A stretch of 64,000 nt of DNA from Nioella ostreopsis (GCF_004000255.1 NZ_RCIQ01000021.1:1-64000); one strand, 5' to 3'. Positions 8,737-18,069 are shown, numbered from the stretch's first letter. The notes: generated from the letters alone by a model not told the origin. Made by a program: numbers and translations.

Positions 8737-9557
8737 CATGCCATGGCGCCCGCCAGCATCAAGGCCACCCGGTCATGATCCTCCGGCCCCGGCATCAGCC
8801 GTGCGGCGGCCTCCTCGCCCCGGCCATGGAACATCCCCCGCGCTGCCGGACCCCTCGCATCCTGCGCCAGAATGCAGACCGAGACACTCGCCGCCTTCGG
8901 CTCCAGCCCCGCCAGCATCCCGGCATCGACGAAGAGCGGATCATATCCCAACCCCTCCTCGTCCAACGGGTCATCCCCCGGCGCGCGGCGTGACAGCCAC
9001 AGCAGATGGACCGGCACGCCGATCCGGTCCAGCAGCGTCGTCATCCGCGCCTGCCACGCGGCACGCAATTCCTCCACCACGATCATGAACCGGTCCTCCG
9101 ACCTCCGTTTCAGCGCGGTCAGCATGTGCCGCGTGAAGTGGAACTCGGTGAAATCCACCTCCCGGTAGATCGTGCGCATCATGGTCGAGGCCTTGACGAA
9201 CCGGTCATTTCGCCGGGGATGCACGCTGAAAAACCGGTTCGACAGATTGGCCGCCCCCGGCACCTGCAACACCACCGCCCCGGCCCGCGTGAGGGCGTTG
9301 CGAATGGCGGGGTCATGCAGCAACAGGTCGATCCCCGCGTTCATCGCACCCATATTGACCACAGGCCGCCCGAGCCGCCGCGCCAACAGGTCGGGATAGG
9401 GGTCGGGGGAAAACTTCCCGAAGGTTTCCGACCCGCCGAGACACAGGACATAACCCTCCTCCGGCTCGGCCTTCGGCCCCCGAAACGTCATCGGCGACCC
9501 CTCGTACCGGCACGGCTGATAATCAAGGGGCCCATGCCCCGCTTTTGCATAACTCAT
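8736..9557 (-). CDS. Conserved protein resembling DUF6473, SGNH-like N-terminus
   Basis: A 273-residue protein of unknown function. The segment CLGGSETFGKFSPDPYPDLLARRLGRPVVNMGAMNAGID (about 40-78) resembles the first blocks of SGNH/GDSL hydrolases (G-G-S-E in place of G-D-S), and the whole resembles a family I believe is labelled DUF6473 and is common in Rhodobacteraceae; that assignment is from memory. No signal peptide or membrane segment is present. I start at ATG 9557, with GGAG eight bases upstream; a GTG at 9569 is the alternative. It ends at the etfBA terminator. Confidence 0.72.
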   Translation of the reverse strand: MSYAKAGHGPLDYQPCRYEGSPMTFRGPKAEPEEGYVLCLGGSETFGKFSPDPYPDLLARRLGRPVVNMGAMNAGIDLLLHDPAIRNALTRAGAVVLQVPGAANLSNRFFSVHPRRNDRFVKASTMMRTIYREVDFTEFHFTRHMLTALKRRSEDRFMIVVEELRAAWQARMTTLLDRIGVPVHLLWLSRRAPGDDPLDEEGLGYDPLFVDAGMLAGLEPKAASVSVCILAQDARGPAARGMFHGRGEEAAARLMPGPEDHDRVALMLAGAMA

Positions 9558-9674
9558 GGCTTGCTCCACCCATGTTTCGACTCACCCGAACCCAATTTGC
9601 GCCGTGGCCGTTTCCAAATGGCTAAACCGAAAACTTGTGGTGATTTTTCGCACAATCCGCCGCGGCGTTTGACC

Positions 9675-9704
9675 TTGTCTGCCCCCGTCCCCCGCGCCTA
9701 TTGT
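9675..9704 (+). promoter_or_regulatory. Possible sigma70-type promoter for hbd
   Basis: TTGTCT, 18 bases, TATTGT, placing transcription start about 25 bases before the hbd ATG. Both boxes match consensus only partly. The location between divergent genes is right for a promoter. Confidence 0.35.
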
Positions 9705-9736
9705 GCGGGCGAAACACTGGGCCAGAGGTACGGGAC

Positions 9737-10612
9737 ATGGACATTCAGAAGATTGGCATCGTCGGCGCGGGACAGATGGGCAACGGGATTGCCCATGTCT
9801 GTGCATTGGCCGGGTATGACGTTGTTATGAATGATGTTTCCCAAGACAGCCTTGACAAGGCCCTGGCCCTGATCGACCGCAATATCGAACGACAGGTCAG
9901 CCGGGGAAAGGTCAGTGCCGAGGACAAGGCCGACGCGCTTGACCGCATCTCGACAACCCTGAGGCTGACAGATCTGGGATCGTCTGACCTGATCATCGAA
10001 GCCGCAACGGAACGCGAAACCGTCAAGCAGGCGATTTTCGAGGACCTTCTGCCGCATCTGAAGCCCGAAACGATCCTGACGTCCAACACCTCCTCGATCT
10101 CGATCACGCGTCTGGCCAGCCGCACCGACCGCCCGGAAAAATTCATGGGCTTCCATTTCATGAACCCGGTTCCGGTGATGCAGCTTGTGGAACTGATCCG
10201 CGGCATCGCCACCGACGAGGAAACCTTCGCCGCCTGCAAGGCTGTGGTGGACAAGCTCGGCAAAACCGCCGCGACGGCAGAGGATTTCCCCGCCTTCATC
10301 GTCAACCGCATCCTGATGCCGATGATCAACGAGGCGGTCTATACGCTCTACGAGGGCGTCGGAAACGTGAAGTCCATCGACGAGTCGATGAAGCTGGGGG
10401 CCAATCACCCGATGGGACCGCTGGAACTGGCGGATTTCATTGGTCTGGACACCTGCCTTGCGATCATGAACGTGCTGCATGACGGGCTGGCCGATACCAA
10501 GTACCGCCCCTGCCCGCTGCTGACCAAATATGTCGAGGCCGGCTGGCTTGGTCGCAAGACACAACGCGGCTTCTACGATTATCGCGGAGAGGTTCCGGTT
10601 CCGACCCGTTGA
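9737..10612 (+). CDS. hbd: 3-hydroxybutyryl-CoA dehydrogenase
   Basis: A 291-residue NAD(P)-dependent L-3-hydroxyacyl-CoA dehydrogenase of the short, stand-alone type, interconverting 3-hydroxybutyryl-CoA and acetoacetyl-CoA. GAGQMG (10-15) is the dinucleotide motif. His140 in GFHFMNPVP and Glu152 are the catalytic pair, with the family's 12-residue spacing. The C-terminal NHPMGPLELADFIGLD and GRKTQRGFYDY are typical. ATG 9737 was chosen over an upstream GTG because the conserved N-terminus begins there. Its position beside etfBA suits butyrate/PHB or fatty-acid metabolism. Confidence 0.93.
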   Translation: MDIQKIGIVGAGQMGNGIAHVCALAGYDVVMNDVSQDSLDKALALIDRNIERQVSRGKVSAEDKADALDRISTTLRLTDLGSSDLIIEAATERETVKQAIFEDLLPHLKPETILTSNTSSISITRLASRTDRPEKFMGFHFMNPVPVMQLVELIRGIATDEETFAACKAVVDKLGKTAATAEDFPAFIVNRILMPMINEAVYTLYEGVGNVKSIDESMKLGANHPMGPLELADFIGLDTCLAIMNVLHDGLADTKYRPCPLLTKYVEAGWLGRKTQRGFYDYRGEVPVPTR

Positions 10613-10618
10613 CCGGGG

Positions 10619-11521
10619 TCAGAACACGCGGTCGGGATCGGCCTTCAGGCCAAGCGTATGCTCACGCAACTGCGCCATGAACTGGCGCGGGTTCTGGATC
10701 GGGTCGGTCCACTGATCGGGCGTGATCGCATGGCCAATGATCGGGGCCTGCGGCCTGTCGAAACTTTTCACCACCTCGTGCAGCAACAGCCCCTGGCGCA
10801 CGACCGGAGACACCCGGTTGGCGATCTGGTACGCACGCGAATTGGTGCCCTGAAAAAAGCACGGCACAATCGTCGCACCGGACCGGCGGATCATCTTGGC
10901 GGTGAAGACGTTCCATTCCTGCTCGATCACCGGGCCAAATGCGGTGGCCGAAGTGGCGACGACGCCTGACGGGAACAGTGCGATCAGCCCGCGCGCCGAC
11001 AGATGTTCCATCGCCTGCGCGCGCATGCGGATCATTTCCTGCTGCGCGTCGGGCTGATGCGGGAATGGAACCGCGATCATGTAGCTGGCCGCGCTTTCGT
11101 CGATCCCCGTCAGAAGCGAGCGCGTGAGAATCCGGTAATCGTCGCGGCGGCGGCCGATCAGATCCGCCAGGATCATCCCGTCGACCAGCCCATGCGGGTG
11201 GTTGGCCACGAACACGACCGGCCCCTCAGCGGGAATCCGGTCCAGCTGATGCGCAGGCGTTTGCAGCTCGATGCCCATCACCTTCATCGTCGCGGGCCAG
11301 AACGCCTGCCCCTTGGGCGCACCCATCCGTTCGAACTGGCGCACCCGGCGCACGATGGTCAGCTTGCCGGTAAACCACTCGATTGCCCGGATCACGGTCG
11401 AGCGGAGTGGTGAATCGAAAGACGACGCATAGGTCAGGCTGCGCCGGTCATAAACCGGCTGCTGCTGGCCCTCTGCGGGCCGGGCCTGTTGCCCTGCATC
11501 TGGCGTTGTCACGTCGGTCAA
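10619..11521 (-). CDS. PlsC-like lysophospholipid acyltransferase family protein
   Basis: A 300-residue protein with the acyltransferase block NHPHGLVDGMILADLIG around residues 107-123, which stands for the usual H-X4-D motif, and a later FPSGVVATSA segment matching the glycerophosphate-binding F-P-x-G block. The N-terminal 25 residues are Gln/Ala-rich and probably disordered. It likely transfers an acyl chain to a lysophospholipid or an ornithine-lipid type acceptor; the acceptor is not determined. It ends six bases from the hbd stop (convergent) and lies downstream of ptsH on the same strand. Confidence 0.75.
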   Translation of the reverse strand: MTDVTTPDAGQQARPAEGQQQPVYDRRSLTYASSFDSPLRSTVIRAIEWFTGKLTIVRRVRQFERMGAPKGQAFWPATMKVMGIELQTPAHQLDRIPAEGPVVFVANHPHGLVDGMILADLIGRRRDDYRILTRSLLTGIDESAASYMIAVPFPHQPDAQQEMIRMRAQAMEHLSARGLIALFPSGVVATSATAFGPVIEQEWNVFTAKMIRRSGATIVPCFFQGTNSRAYQIANRVSPVVRQGLLLHEVVKSFDRPQAPIIGHAITPDQWTDPIQNPRQFMAQLREHTLGLKADPDRVF

Positions 11522-11559
11522 CGGTTCTCTATCCCCGATTCCACCCCGAGTGTACGGGC

Positions 11560-11838
11560 TTACATGCCTTCACCGAACTTGTCAGCAACAAGTGCCGCAA
11601 GGGCATCCATCAGCTGTTCCGCCTCTGGCCCGCTGGTCTCCACCTCAATAGTGGTTCCCTGAGAGGCTGCCAACATCAAAAGCCCCATGATAGAGTCTCC
11701 GGCGGCGCTCAGCCCATCCTTGTAGGCGGTGGCACTGGCGTCGAACTGCTCCACCGTCTCCACGAATTTCGCCGAGGCACGGGCATGCAGCCCCTTGACG
11801 TTCACGATGTCCAGCTTGCGTCTGGTCGGATTGGTCAT
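11560..11838 (-). CDS. ptsH: HPr phosphocarrier protein of the regulatory PTS
   Basis: A 92-residue HPr. His18 in KGLHARASA is the phosphate-accepting site for enzyme I and EIIA. Ser49 in GDSIMGLLML corresponds to the serine phosphorylated by HPr kinase, whose gene lies upstream in the same operon. No sugar permease genes are near, so the chain is probably regulatory (PTS-Ntr type), as in other alphaproteobacteria. Its ATG overlaps the EIIA stop by four bases. Confidence 0.95.
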   Translation of the reverse strand: MTNPTRRKLDIVNVKGLHARASAKFVETVEQFDASATAYKDGLSAAGDSIMGLLMLAASQGTTIEVETSGPEAEQLMDALAALVADKFGEGM

Positions 11839-12245
11839 TCGGGGGCTCCGTCAAAACTGTTGATATAGCGGCGGCCAGCCTCGGCGGCGCGCGATACGGC
11901 CACGTCGACCGGCAGGTTGCGCGACTTGGCAAGCTTCACCAGCATCGGCAGGTTTACCCCGGTCAGGATCTTGCGATTGGACGGGCGGCAGGCGCGCAGA
12001 GAAAGGTTGGAGGGCGATCCGCCAAACATGTCGGTCACCACCACCACACCATCACCGGTATCCACCGCATCTGCGGCGTCACAGATCTCGCGCTGGCGGC
12101 GGCTGCGGTCGTCTTCGGCACCGATGGAAATCGCCAGCATGCCGGGCTGACGGCCCACTACATGCTCCACGGCATTCTGCAGCTCGCGCGCCAGACCTCC
12201 ATGTGCAACGATCACGATGCCGATCAAACTCTGCTTCCTTGGCAT
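11835..12245 (-). CDS. PTS EIIA component, mannose family
   Basis: A 136-residue EIIA-Man domain with phosphorylatable His15 in [10 protein letters not shown] and the family motif [16 protein letters not shown]. It accepts phosphate from HPr. Because no EIIB/C/D partners are encoded here, it is probably a terminal regulatory phosphoprotein. Its start codon directly follows the rapZ stop (TAAATG), and its stop overlaps the HPr start (ATGA), so the three are translationally coupled. Such proteins are called ManX, EIIA-Man or PtsM in related species. Confidence 0.93.
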   Translation of the reverse strand: MPRKQSLIGIVIVAHGGLARELQNAVEHVVGRQPGMLAISIGAEDDRSRRQREICDAADAVDTGDGVVVVTDMFGGSPSNLSLRACRPSNRKILTGVNLPMLVKLAKSRNLPVDVAVSRAAEAGRRYINSFDGAPE

Positions 12246-13145
12246 TTACGGCGCGCGGGTCACCGCCCGGCGTTCAATCTCCCTGTGCCTCTTTGACACC
12301 TGCCAGCCCGCCTGCGCAAGATGGGCAGCCAGTTTTTCGGTGACAGCAACCGAGCGGTGTTGCCCTCCGGTGCACCCGAAGGCCACGGTCAGATGCGCCT
12401 TGCCCTCCTCCTGATAGGCGGGCAGCAGGGTTTCCACCAATTGCGTGACCTGCGCCAGGAAGGGCGCGAAGCGAGCGTCGTCGGCGATATAGTCCACCAC
12501 CGCCGCATCGCGCCCGTCCAGACTGCGCAGATCGGCGTTCCAGTAGGGGTTGCGCAGGAAGCGGCAGTCAAAGACCAGATCGGCCCCCGTCGGCAGCCCA
12601 CGCTTGTAGCTGAAGGATTGCACCGAGAGGGCCAGCTGCTGACCGCCCGGCGCGAACCAGCGCTGCACCTCGGCGCGCAGCTCATGCGGGGTCATGTCGG
12701 ATGTGTCGATCAGGATGCCTGCACGGGTGCGCACCGGCGCCAGCAGGTCCTGTTCCAGCTCGATCCCCAGAATGGGCCGATCCTCCGGCGCCAGCGGGTG
12801 GCGGCGGCGGGTTTCGGAATAGCGGCGGACGAGCACATCGGTGGCGCAATCCAGATAGACCAGATCGGCCAGAATGCGCGGGTCGGCAGCCAGCCGGTCG
12901 ACGGCCGCGATCAGCGCCTGCGCGCTGTAGTCGCGGTTGCGGGGATCGGTGCCAAGCGCCAGCGGTCGCGTGGGGGGCGGCCCGTCCAGAAGCCGCGGCA
13001 ACAGGCTGAGCGGCAGGTTGTCGATGGCCTCGAAGCCCAGATCCTCCAGCGCCCGGATCGCCGTTGACCGCCCCGCACCCGAGGGGCCGGAGACAAAAAC
13101 CACCCGTTCGGCCTCTTCTGCGGTTGTCTGGTCTTCGTGATCCAT
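12246..13145 (-). CDS. rapZ: RapZ/YvcJ-family nucleotide-binding RNase adapter
   Basis: A 299-residue RapZ homologue. The P-loop reads GPSGAGRST (20-28), with Arg where most P-loops have Lys, a variant I associate with alphaproteobacterial members. The C-terminal [17 protein letters not shown] matches the block that binds glucosamine-6-phosphate in E. coli RapZ. In E. coli it presents the small RNA GlmZ to RNase E to control amino-sugar synthesis; the target here is unknown. It sits between hprK and the EIIA gene, a conserved alphaproteobacterial order. Confidence 0.93.
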   Translation of the reverse strand: MDHEDQTTAEEAERVVFVSGPSGAGRSTAIRALEDLGFEAIDNLPLSLLPRLLDGPPPTRPLALGTDPRNRDYSAQALIAAVDRLAADPRILADLVYLDCATDVLVRRYSETRRRHPLAPEDRPILGIELEQDLLAPVRTRAGILIDTSDMTPHELRAEVQRWFAPGGQQLALSVQSFSYKRGLPTGADLVFDCRFLRNPYWNADLRSLDGRDAAVVDYIADDARFAPFLAQVTQLVETLLPAYQEEGKAHLTVAFGCTGGQHRSVAVTEKLAAHLAQAGWQVSKRHREIERRAVTRAP

Positions 13146-13151
13146 CGCTGG

Positions 13152-13613
13152 CTACTCCGCGCGTCCTTGCTTCAGATACTGGCAGATCGCGGCGGCAAGG
13201 AAAGGGTGATCCTTGCCCAGGATCAAGGGCACCGGTCCACCCGGCATGGCGGCCAAGCGTCGCGGTGGCAGACGGTCGGGCTCTGCCCGAGACAGATCGA
13301 CAATCAGCGACAGGGGGGCCATCTTTCCTGGCTCGGCATGGAGCAGGCCGATTCCCCGCGCCTCGATGAGACGGGGCGCGCCCTCCGGGCGCGTGACCTT
13401 GCCATCCTCCGTCAGCAATACCCCGTCATCGGCCACGAGGGATGCGCCAAGCGCCATAAGCTCCAGCGCCAACCGCGACTTGCCGCTGCCCGAGGGACCA
13501 AGCGCCAGCAGCCCCTGCCCGTTCAGGCAGACCGCCGTGCCACGGCAGAAGACACGCCCATCCGGCGTGGGGCTGCAATAGGCGGTCTGAAGGGATGTGT
13601 CGCCCGTGGCCAA
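13152..13613 (-). CDS. hprK: HPr kinase/phosphorylase, short alphaproteobacterial form
   Basis: About 153 residues, containing only the kinase domain: P-loop GPSGSGKS (39-46) and the downstream basic/acidic blocks, without the N-terminal domain of the Firmicutes enzyme. It phosphorylates the serine of HPr and reverses that reaction. No ATG is available in frame before the P-loop. I chose TTG at 13613 because AGGG lies just upstream and it falls just after the chvG stop (13618); a TTG at 13652 would overlap chvG. The start is therefore uncertain, the identity is not. Confidence 0.88.
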   Translation of the reverse strand: MATGDTSLQTAYCSPTPDGRVFCRGTAVCLNGQGLLALGPSGSGKSRLALELMALGASLVADDGVLLTEDGKVTRPEGAPRLIEARGIGLLHAEPGKMAPLSLIVDLSRAEPDRLPPRRLAAMPGGPVPLILGKDHPFLAAAICQYLKQGRAE

Positions 13614-13617
13614 GGCC

Positions 13618-15348
13618 CTAGAGCGGCAGGCCGACCACGAACCGCGCCCCAAGCGGGTCCGAGGTGATGTCGGCCTCTGTCGGGCGGATGTTCTCGGCCC
13701 AGATCACCCCGCCATGGGCCTCGACGATCTGCTTGGAGATCGCCAGGCCAAGGCCCGAATGGTCGCCGAACTGCTGAACGGGCCGTTCCGAATAGAAGCG
13801 GTTGAAGACCTTGGTCAGCGCCTCTTCGGGGATGCCCGGCCCGGTATCCTCGACCACCACCAGCACCCGGTTTTCGCGCTTGCGCGCCCAAACCCGGACA
13901 GCATCGCCCGCCTCGCAGAAGGAAATCGCGTTGGTGATCAGGTTGACGAAGACCTGTGCCAGCCGGCCCTCCAGCCCGTGCAGCCTGACCGGTTCGCCAG
14001 GCAGGTCGGAGATGAAGGCGATCTCTTGGCCCTGCGCCTCTTCGGCATGGTACTGGGTCAGGTTCGACAGCATATGGATGAGGTCGAAATCATCGGCCTC
14101 CTCCTTCACCAGCTCGGAATCGAGCCGCGAGGCGTTGGAGATATCCGACACCAGCCGGTCCAGCCGCCGCACGTCATGCTCGATGACATCCAGCAAGCGG
14201 GTGCGTTGTTCGTCGGTACGCGCAAGCCGCATGGTGCCGACGGCAGACCGCAGCGAGGCGAGCGGGTTCTTGACCTCATGCGCCACGTCGGCGGCGAATT
14301 GTTCATTGCCGTCGATCCGGTCATAGAGCGCCGCAACCATGCCACGCAGCGCGGCGGACAGGCGGCCGATCTCATCGGGGCGGCCCGTCAGATCCGGGAT
14401 GCGCACGCGCGTCGGGCTCATCTTTCGGGCGTTCTTGTCGCGGCCGAGTTCCGCGGCGGCGGACAGGTCCGACAGTGGGTTGGCGATGGTCGAGGCCAGC
14501 ACCAGCGACAGGCCGATCGACACCAGAAGCGCCACGAAGAACATTTGCAGGATCTGTTCGCGTTCTGCGCGCACCAGCTGTTCGATCTCACCCGCGGCGG
14601 TGGCCAGCGCCACGACGCCCACAACGCCCGAGGCACCCTCGATGGGCGAGGCCGCGAGGAAGATCGCACCCGCCGTCCCGTTACCGCCATGCAGAACGGT
14701 TTCACCCGACAGCGCTTCTGCGACCAGCGCGCGGGCCTGGTCCTCGGTCGATACCGTTTCAGCCGGTGTCGAGCCCGAGGAAAGAATTCCGGCGATGCCG
14801 TCCCAGACAGTGTTCAGAAAATCCGTAATGACCAATGACCGGCCCGGATCCTCCCCACCTCCAGCCAATGGTGTCGCCGCTTCGGTCGCGGTGTCACCGG
14901 TCGAGGCGACCAGCGTTTCGTTCGGAGCGAAGACATAGACATCGACGCCATCCGACAGGCCGATCCGGCCAAGCACATCGACCGGGTCGATGCCGTCACC
15001 GGTCAGCAGATTGGCGGGGGCCGTGCGCGGCAAGCTGGCCTCGAAGATCTCGGCCACCAGCTGCGCTTCGACGGCCAGCGCCTGTTCGCGCTGATAGACC
15101 AGACTGTCGCGGAACGGGTTCAGGAACAGAACCCCGGCCACGAGAACCACAAGCGCCAAGAGGTTAAAGAGGATGATCTTGCGCGCCAGCGGCGAGCGGT
15201 TGAGCGACATCAGACCCCGCCGGGCCCGCGCATCGCGCAGCTCGACCTCGACCGCCCCGGCGGGGCGGTCCCAGTCTTCCCCCAGCACGATCTGCGATTC
15301 CGCAGGTTCGCGCCTTTGGGTCGGTCCGATGTCGGAGGCCAGTGTCAT
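13618..15348 (-). CDS. chvG: ChvG-type sensor histidine kinase
   Basis: A 576-residue membrane kinase. Helices lie near 58-76 and 266-288 and enclose a periplasmic domain of about 190 residues; a HAMP segment follows to about 345. The dimerisation box holds His357 in ADVAHEVKNPLASLRSA, and N, G1 and G2 boxes (LITNAISF, VEDTGPGIPEEAL, GDHSGLGLAISKQ) are intact. ChvG/ExoS senses low pH and envelope stress and phosphorylates ChvI. The start directly follows the chvI stop (TAAATG). About 45 extra cytoplasmic residues precede the first helix. Confidence 0.93.
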   Translation of the reverse strand: MTLASDIGPTQRREPAESQIVLGEDWDRPAGAVEVELRDARARRGLMSLNRSPLARKIILFNLLALVVLVAGVLFLNPFRDSLVYQREQALAVEAQLVAEIFEASLPRTAPANLLTGDGIDPVDVLGRIGLSDGVDVYVFAPNETLVASTGDTATEAATPLAGGGEDPGRSLVITDFLNTVWDGIAGILSSGSTPAETVSTEDQARALVAEALSGETVLHGGNGTAGAIFLAASPIEGASGVVGVVALATAAGEIEQLVRAEREQILQMFFVALLVSIGLSLVLASTIANPLSDLSAAAELGRDKNARKMSPTRVRIPDLTGRPDEIGRLSAALRGMVAALYDRIDGNEQFAADVAHEVKNPLASLRSAVGTMRLARTDEQRTRLLDVIEHDVRRLDRLVSDISNASRLDSELVKEEADDFDLIHMLSNLTQYHAEEAQGQEIAFISDLPGEPVRLHGLEGRLAQVFVNLITNAISFCEAGDAVRVWARKRENRVLVVVEDTGPGIPEEALTKVFNRFYSERPVQQFGDHSGLGLAISKQIVEAHGGVIWAENIRPTEADITSDPLGARFVVGLPL

Positions 15349-16050
15349 TTAGTCTTCGTTATACCTGTACCCGATACCATAAAGCGTTTCGATGGCCGAG
15401 AAATCCGAATCCACCTCACGCATCTTCTTGCGAAGCCGCTTGATATGGCTGTCGATGGTCCGGTCATCCACATAGACCTGTTCGTCATAGGCCACATCCA
15501 TCAGCTGGTCACGGCTTTTGACGAAACCGGGACGCTGCGCCAGCGCCTGCAGCAGCAGGAACTCTGTCACCGTCAGCGACACGTCCTTGCCATGCCAGGT
15601 CACCGCGTGACGGAGCGGGTCCATGGTCAGCGGCCCGCGCACCATCACCTGGCTTTCTTCCGGTGAACCGCCCGCGTCAGAGGCAATCGCCTCCTGCCGG
15701 CGCAGGATGGACCGGATGCGTTCCACCAGCAGGCGCTGCGAGAACGGCTTGCGCACGTAATCATCCGCGCCCATGCGCAGGCCCATCAGTTCGTCGATCT
15801 CATCATCCTTGGAGGTGAGAAAGATCACCGGCACCGCGCTTTTCTGGCGCAGACGCTGCAACAGGTCCATGCCATCCATGCGGGGCATCTTGATGTCCAG
15901 CACGGCCAGTTCCGGCATCCGGCGCGTGAATGCGTCCAGTGCCGATTGTCCGTCGTTATAGGTTTCCACTTCAAATCCTTCCGCTTCCAGAGTCATGGAA
16001 ACGGAGGTCAGGATATTCCTGTCGTCATCGACGAGTGCGATCCTCGACAT
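15349..16050 (-). CDS. chvI: ChvI-type OmpR-family response regulator
   Basis: A 233-residue regulator: receiver domain with acidic pocket DDD (8-10), phosphoacceptor Asp52 in [12 protein letters not shown] and Lys in VRKPFS; winged-helix DNA-binding domain from about 135, with [16 protein letters not shown] as recognition helix. AAGGA precedes the ATG. It is the first gene of a minus-strand run chvI-chvG-hprK-rapZ-EIIA-ptsH and is divergent from pckA. In Rhizobiales ChvI controls acid and envelope genes; its target here may include pckA, but that is inference. Confidence 0.95.
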   Translation of the reverse strand: MSRIALVDDDRNILTSVSMTLEAEGFEVETYNDGQSALDAFTRRMPELAVLDIKMPRMDGMDLLQRLRQKSAVPVIFLTSKDDEIDELMGLRMGADDYVRKPFSQRLLVERIRSILRRQEAIASDAGGSPEESQVMVRGPLTMDPLRHAVTWHGKDVSLTVTEFLLLQALAQRPGFVKSRDQLMDVAYDEQVYVDDRTIDSHIKRLRKKMREVDSDFSAIETLYGIGYRYNED

Positions 16051-16356
16051 GTTACTATTTCCTTATGCTGCCCGATTTGCCTGTTTTTTTCTTATTGTCC
16101 TACATTTCGGGCTTTAGAATCAATCTCTAAGTTGCATCCCGGTGTAACTGGTGTGGCCGATTTCCTACCATCCACCTCTTAAGGCAGCGCTAACGGCCCG
16201 AAAAAAGGTGAGTCTGGTTGCGCTAACTGTGCGATTGCGTCCTGTTCCTCGCGGAAAACGGCATGCTATACGGCCCCTATCGCTGCGGCCGTTCCGACCG
16301 CGAACCCTTATGTTTCACCCAAGGCGCCGGGAACAGACGGCGCAGGAGCTTGCATA
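16051..16356. promoter_or_regulatory. 306-bp divergent control region between chvI and pckA
   Basis: No gene is seen. The region holds two copies of GCGCTAAC (16187 and 16220), a possible pckA -10 box TATACG at 16267-16272, and the pckA ribosome site AGGAG at 16343-16347. A poly-T stretch at 16084-16090 lies close to chvI. Confidence 0.6.
16187..16227. promoter_or_regulatory. Direct repeat GCGCTAAC x2, 33 bp apart, upstream of pckA
   Basis: Identical octamers at 16187-16194 and 16220-16227 are spaced 33 bp apart, about three helical turns, so they lie on the same DNA face. Both sit upstream of the presumed pckA promoter, where an activator would bind. GCGCTAAC is half of the palindrome GTTAGCGCTAAC, a pattern common for LacI/GalR-family sites. 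In Sinorhizobium meliloti the LacI-family protein PckR is required for pckA expression; linking these sites to such a protein is inference. Confidence 0.45.
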
Positions 16357-17955
16357 ATGACAACAGGACGCGTGAACCCGGCCCAGACCCTCGAGACCCA
16401 AGGCATCTCGGATCTCGGTTCGGTTCACTATAACCTGCTCGAACCCGCCCTGATCGAAGCCGCCCTTCGCAAGAATGAAGGCACGCTTGGCCAGGGGGGC
16501 GCTTTTCTTGTGACCACCGGCAAATATACCGGCCGTTCGCCCAAGGACAAACATGTCGTGCGCAGCGCCGCGACCGAAGACACGATCTGGTGGGAAAACA
16601 ACGCCGAAATGGCCCCTGACGCCTTCGACCGCCTGCATGCCGACATGCTGGAGCACATGAAGGGCGGTGAATATTTCGTGCAGGACCTGTTCGGCGGCGC
16701 CGATGCGGAGCATCGCCTCGATGTGCGCGTGGTGACGGAACTGGCCTGGCATGGCCTGTTCATCCGCCACCTGCTGCGCCGCCCCACGGCTGATGAGATC
16801 GACAGCTTCGTGCCCGAGTTCACCATCATCAACTGCCCCAGCTTCTTTGCCGATCCCGAGCGTCACGGCTGCCGCACCGACACGGTGATCGCGCTCAATT
16901 TCGAGAAGAAACTGATCCTGATCGGCGGCACTGAATACGCGGGCGAGAACAAGAAATCCGTCTTCACCCTGCTGAACTACATCCTGCCCGGCAAGAACGT
17001 GATGGCGATGCATTGCTCGGCCAACCACGCCGTGGACAACCCGGAAGATGCCGCCGTCTTCTTCGGCCTCTCGGGCACCGGCAAGACGACGCTTTCCGCC
17101 GACCCTGCCCGCGTGCTGATCGGCGATGACGAACATGGCTGGTCCGACAAGGGCATCTTCAACTTCGAGGGTGGCTGCTACGCCAAGACCATCAACCTGC
17201 GCGAAGAGGCCGAGCCCGAGATCTACGCCACCACCTCCAAGTTCGGCACCGTGATCGAGAACATGGTCTTCGATCCCGAAACCCGCGCGCTCGATTTCGA
17301 CGATGACAGCCTGACCGCCAACATGCGCTGCGCCTACCCGCTGGACTATATCTCCAACGCGTCGGATACGGGCCTTGGCGGGCATCCCAAGAACATCATC
17401 ATGCTGACCTGCGACGCCTTCGGGGTGCTGCCTCCGATCGCCCGGCTGACGCCCGCGCAGGCCATGTATCACTTCCTGTCCGGCTTCACCTCCAAGGTCG
17501 CCGGGACCGAGCGCGGCGTGACCGAGCCCGAGCCCACCTTCTCGACCTGTTTCGGCGCCCCCTTCATGCCGCGTCGCCCCGAGGTCTATGGCAACATGCT
17601 GCGCGACAAGATCGCCCAGCACGGCGCCACCTGCTGGCTGGTCAACACCGGCTGGACCGGCGGCGCCTATGGCACCGGCAGCCGCATGCCGATCCGCGCC
17701 ACCCGCGCGCTTCTGACCGCCGCTCTGGACGGGTCACTGAACGACGCCGAATTCCGCAAGGACGCGAATTTCGGCTTTGACGTGCCGGTGTCCTGCCCCG
17801 GCGTGGCCGAGGTGTTGCTGGACCCCCGCCGCACCTGGGACAACCCGGGCGCCTATGACGCACAGGCGCAGAAGCTGGTGAACATGTTCGCGGAGAACTT
17901 CGCCCAATACGTGCCCTACATCGACGACGACGTGAAGGCGGCAGCGATCAGCTGA
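16357..17955 (+). CDS. pckA: Phosphoenolpyruvate carboxykinase (ATP)
   Basis: A 532-residue ATP-dependent PEP carboxykinase, converting oxaloacetate to PEP, CO2 and ADP as the entry step of gluconeogenesis. The kinase-1a P-loop GLSGTGKT is at 237-244, followed by the LIGDDEHGW metal-binding block; [10 protein letters not shown] (oxaloacetate-binding) lies near residue 60 and [15 protein letters not shown] near 430. Length fits the family. The ATG follows AGGAG by nine bases. It is divergent from chvI and ends at a palindromic cluster. Confidence 0.98.
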   Translation: MTTGRVNPAQTLETQGISDLGSVHYNLLEPALIEAALRKNEGTLGQGGAFLVTTGKYTGRSPKDKHVVRSAATEDTIWWENNAEMAPDAFDRLHADMLEHMKGGEYFVQDLFGGADAEHRLDVRVVTELAWHGLFIRHLLRRPTADEIDSFVPEFTIINCPSFFADPERHGCRTDTVIALNFEKKLILIGGTEYAGENKKSVFTLLNYILPGKNVMAMHCSANHAVDNPEDAAVFFGLSGTGKTTLSADPARVLIGDDEHGWSDKGIFNFEGGCYAKTINLREEAEPEIYATTSKFGTVIENMVFDPETRALDFDDDSLTANMRCAYPLDYISNASDTGLGGHPKNIIMLTCDAFGVLPPIARLTPAQAMYHFLSGFTSKVAGTERGVTEPEPTFSTCFGAPFMPRRPEVYGNMLRDKIAQHGATCWLVNTGWTGGAYGTGSRMPIRATRALLTAALDGSLNDAEFRKDANFGFDVPVSCPGVAEVLLDPRRTWDNPGAYDAQAQKLVNMFAENFAQYVPYIDDDVKAAAIS

Positions 17956-17968
17956 TTTTCAAGCGCAG

Positions 17969-18061
17969 CCAAGGCCCTTCGAAGGGCCTTGGATAAAGGG
18001 CCTTCAAGGCCCTTATACGCGGTTTCGAAACCGCGTTTCCCAAGCCGCTTCGAAGCGGCTT
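17969..18061. repeat. Cluster of four palindromes with TTC-GAA tips
   Basis: Four inverted repeats fill the gap between convergent pckA and the dioxygenase gene: a perfect 24-bp palindrome at 17969-17992, a 19-bp one with a single-base centre at 17996-18014, ACGCGGTTTCGAAACCGCGT at 18017-18036, and AAGCCGCTTCGAAGCGGCTT at 18042-18061. The last two recur exactly at 56147-56189. They presumably act as bidirectional terminators or RNA-stabilising hairpins, but lack T-runs; they could also be REP-like elements. Confidence 0.9.
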
Positions 18062-18069
18062 ACGCCCAC

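Noticed and set aside
16315-17622. 435-codon open frame on the minus strand
   Set aside because: Antisense shadow of pckA.
17969-18061. CRISPR-like array
   Set aside because: Units are adjacent palindromes of differing sequence without constant-length unique spacers, and there are no cas genes.
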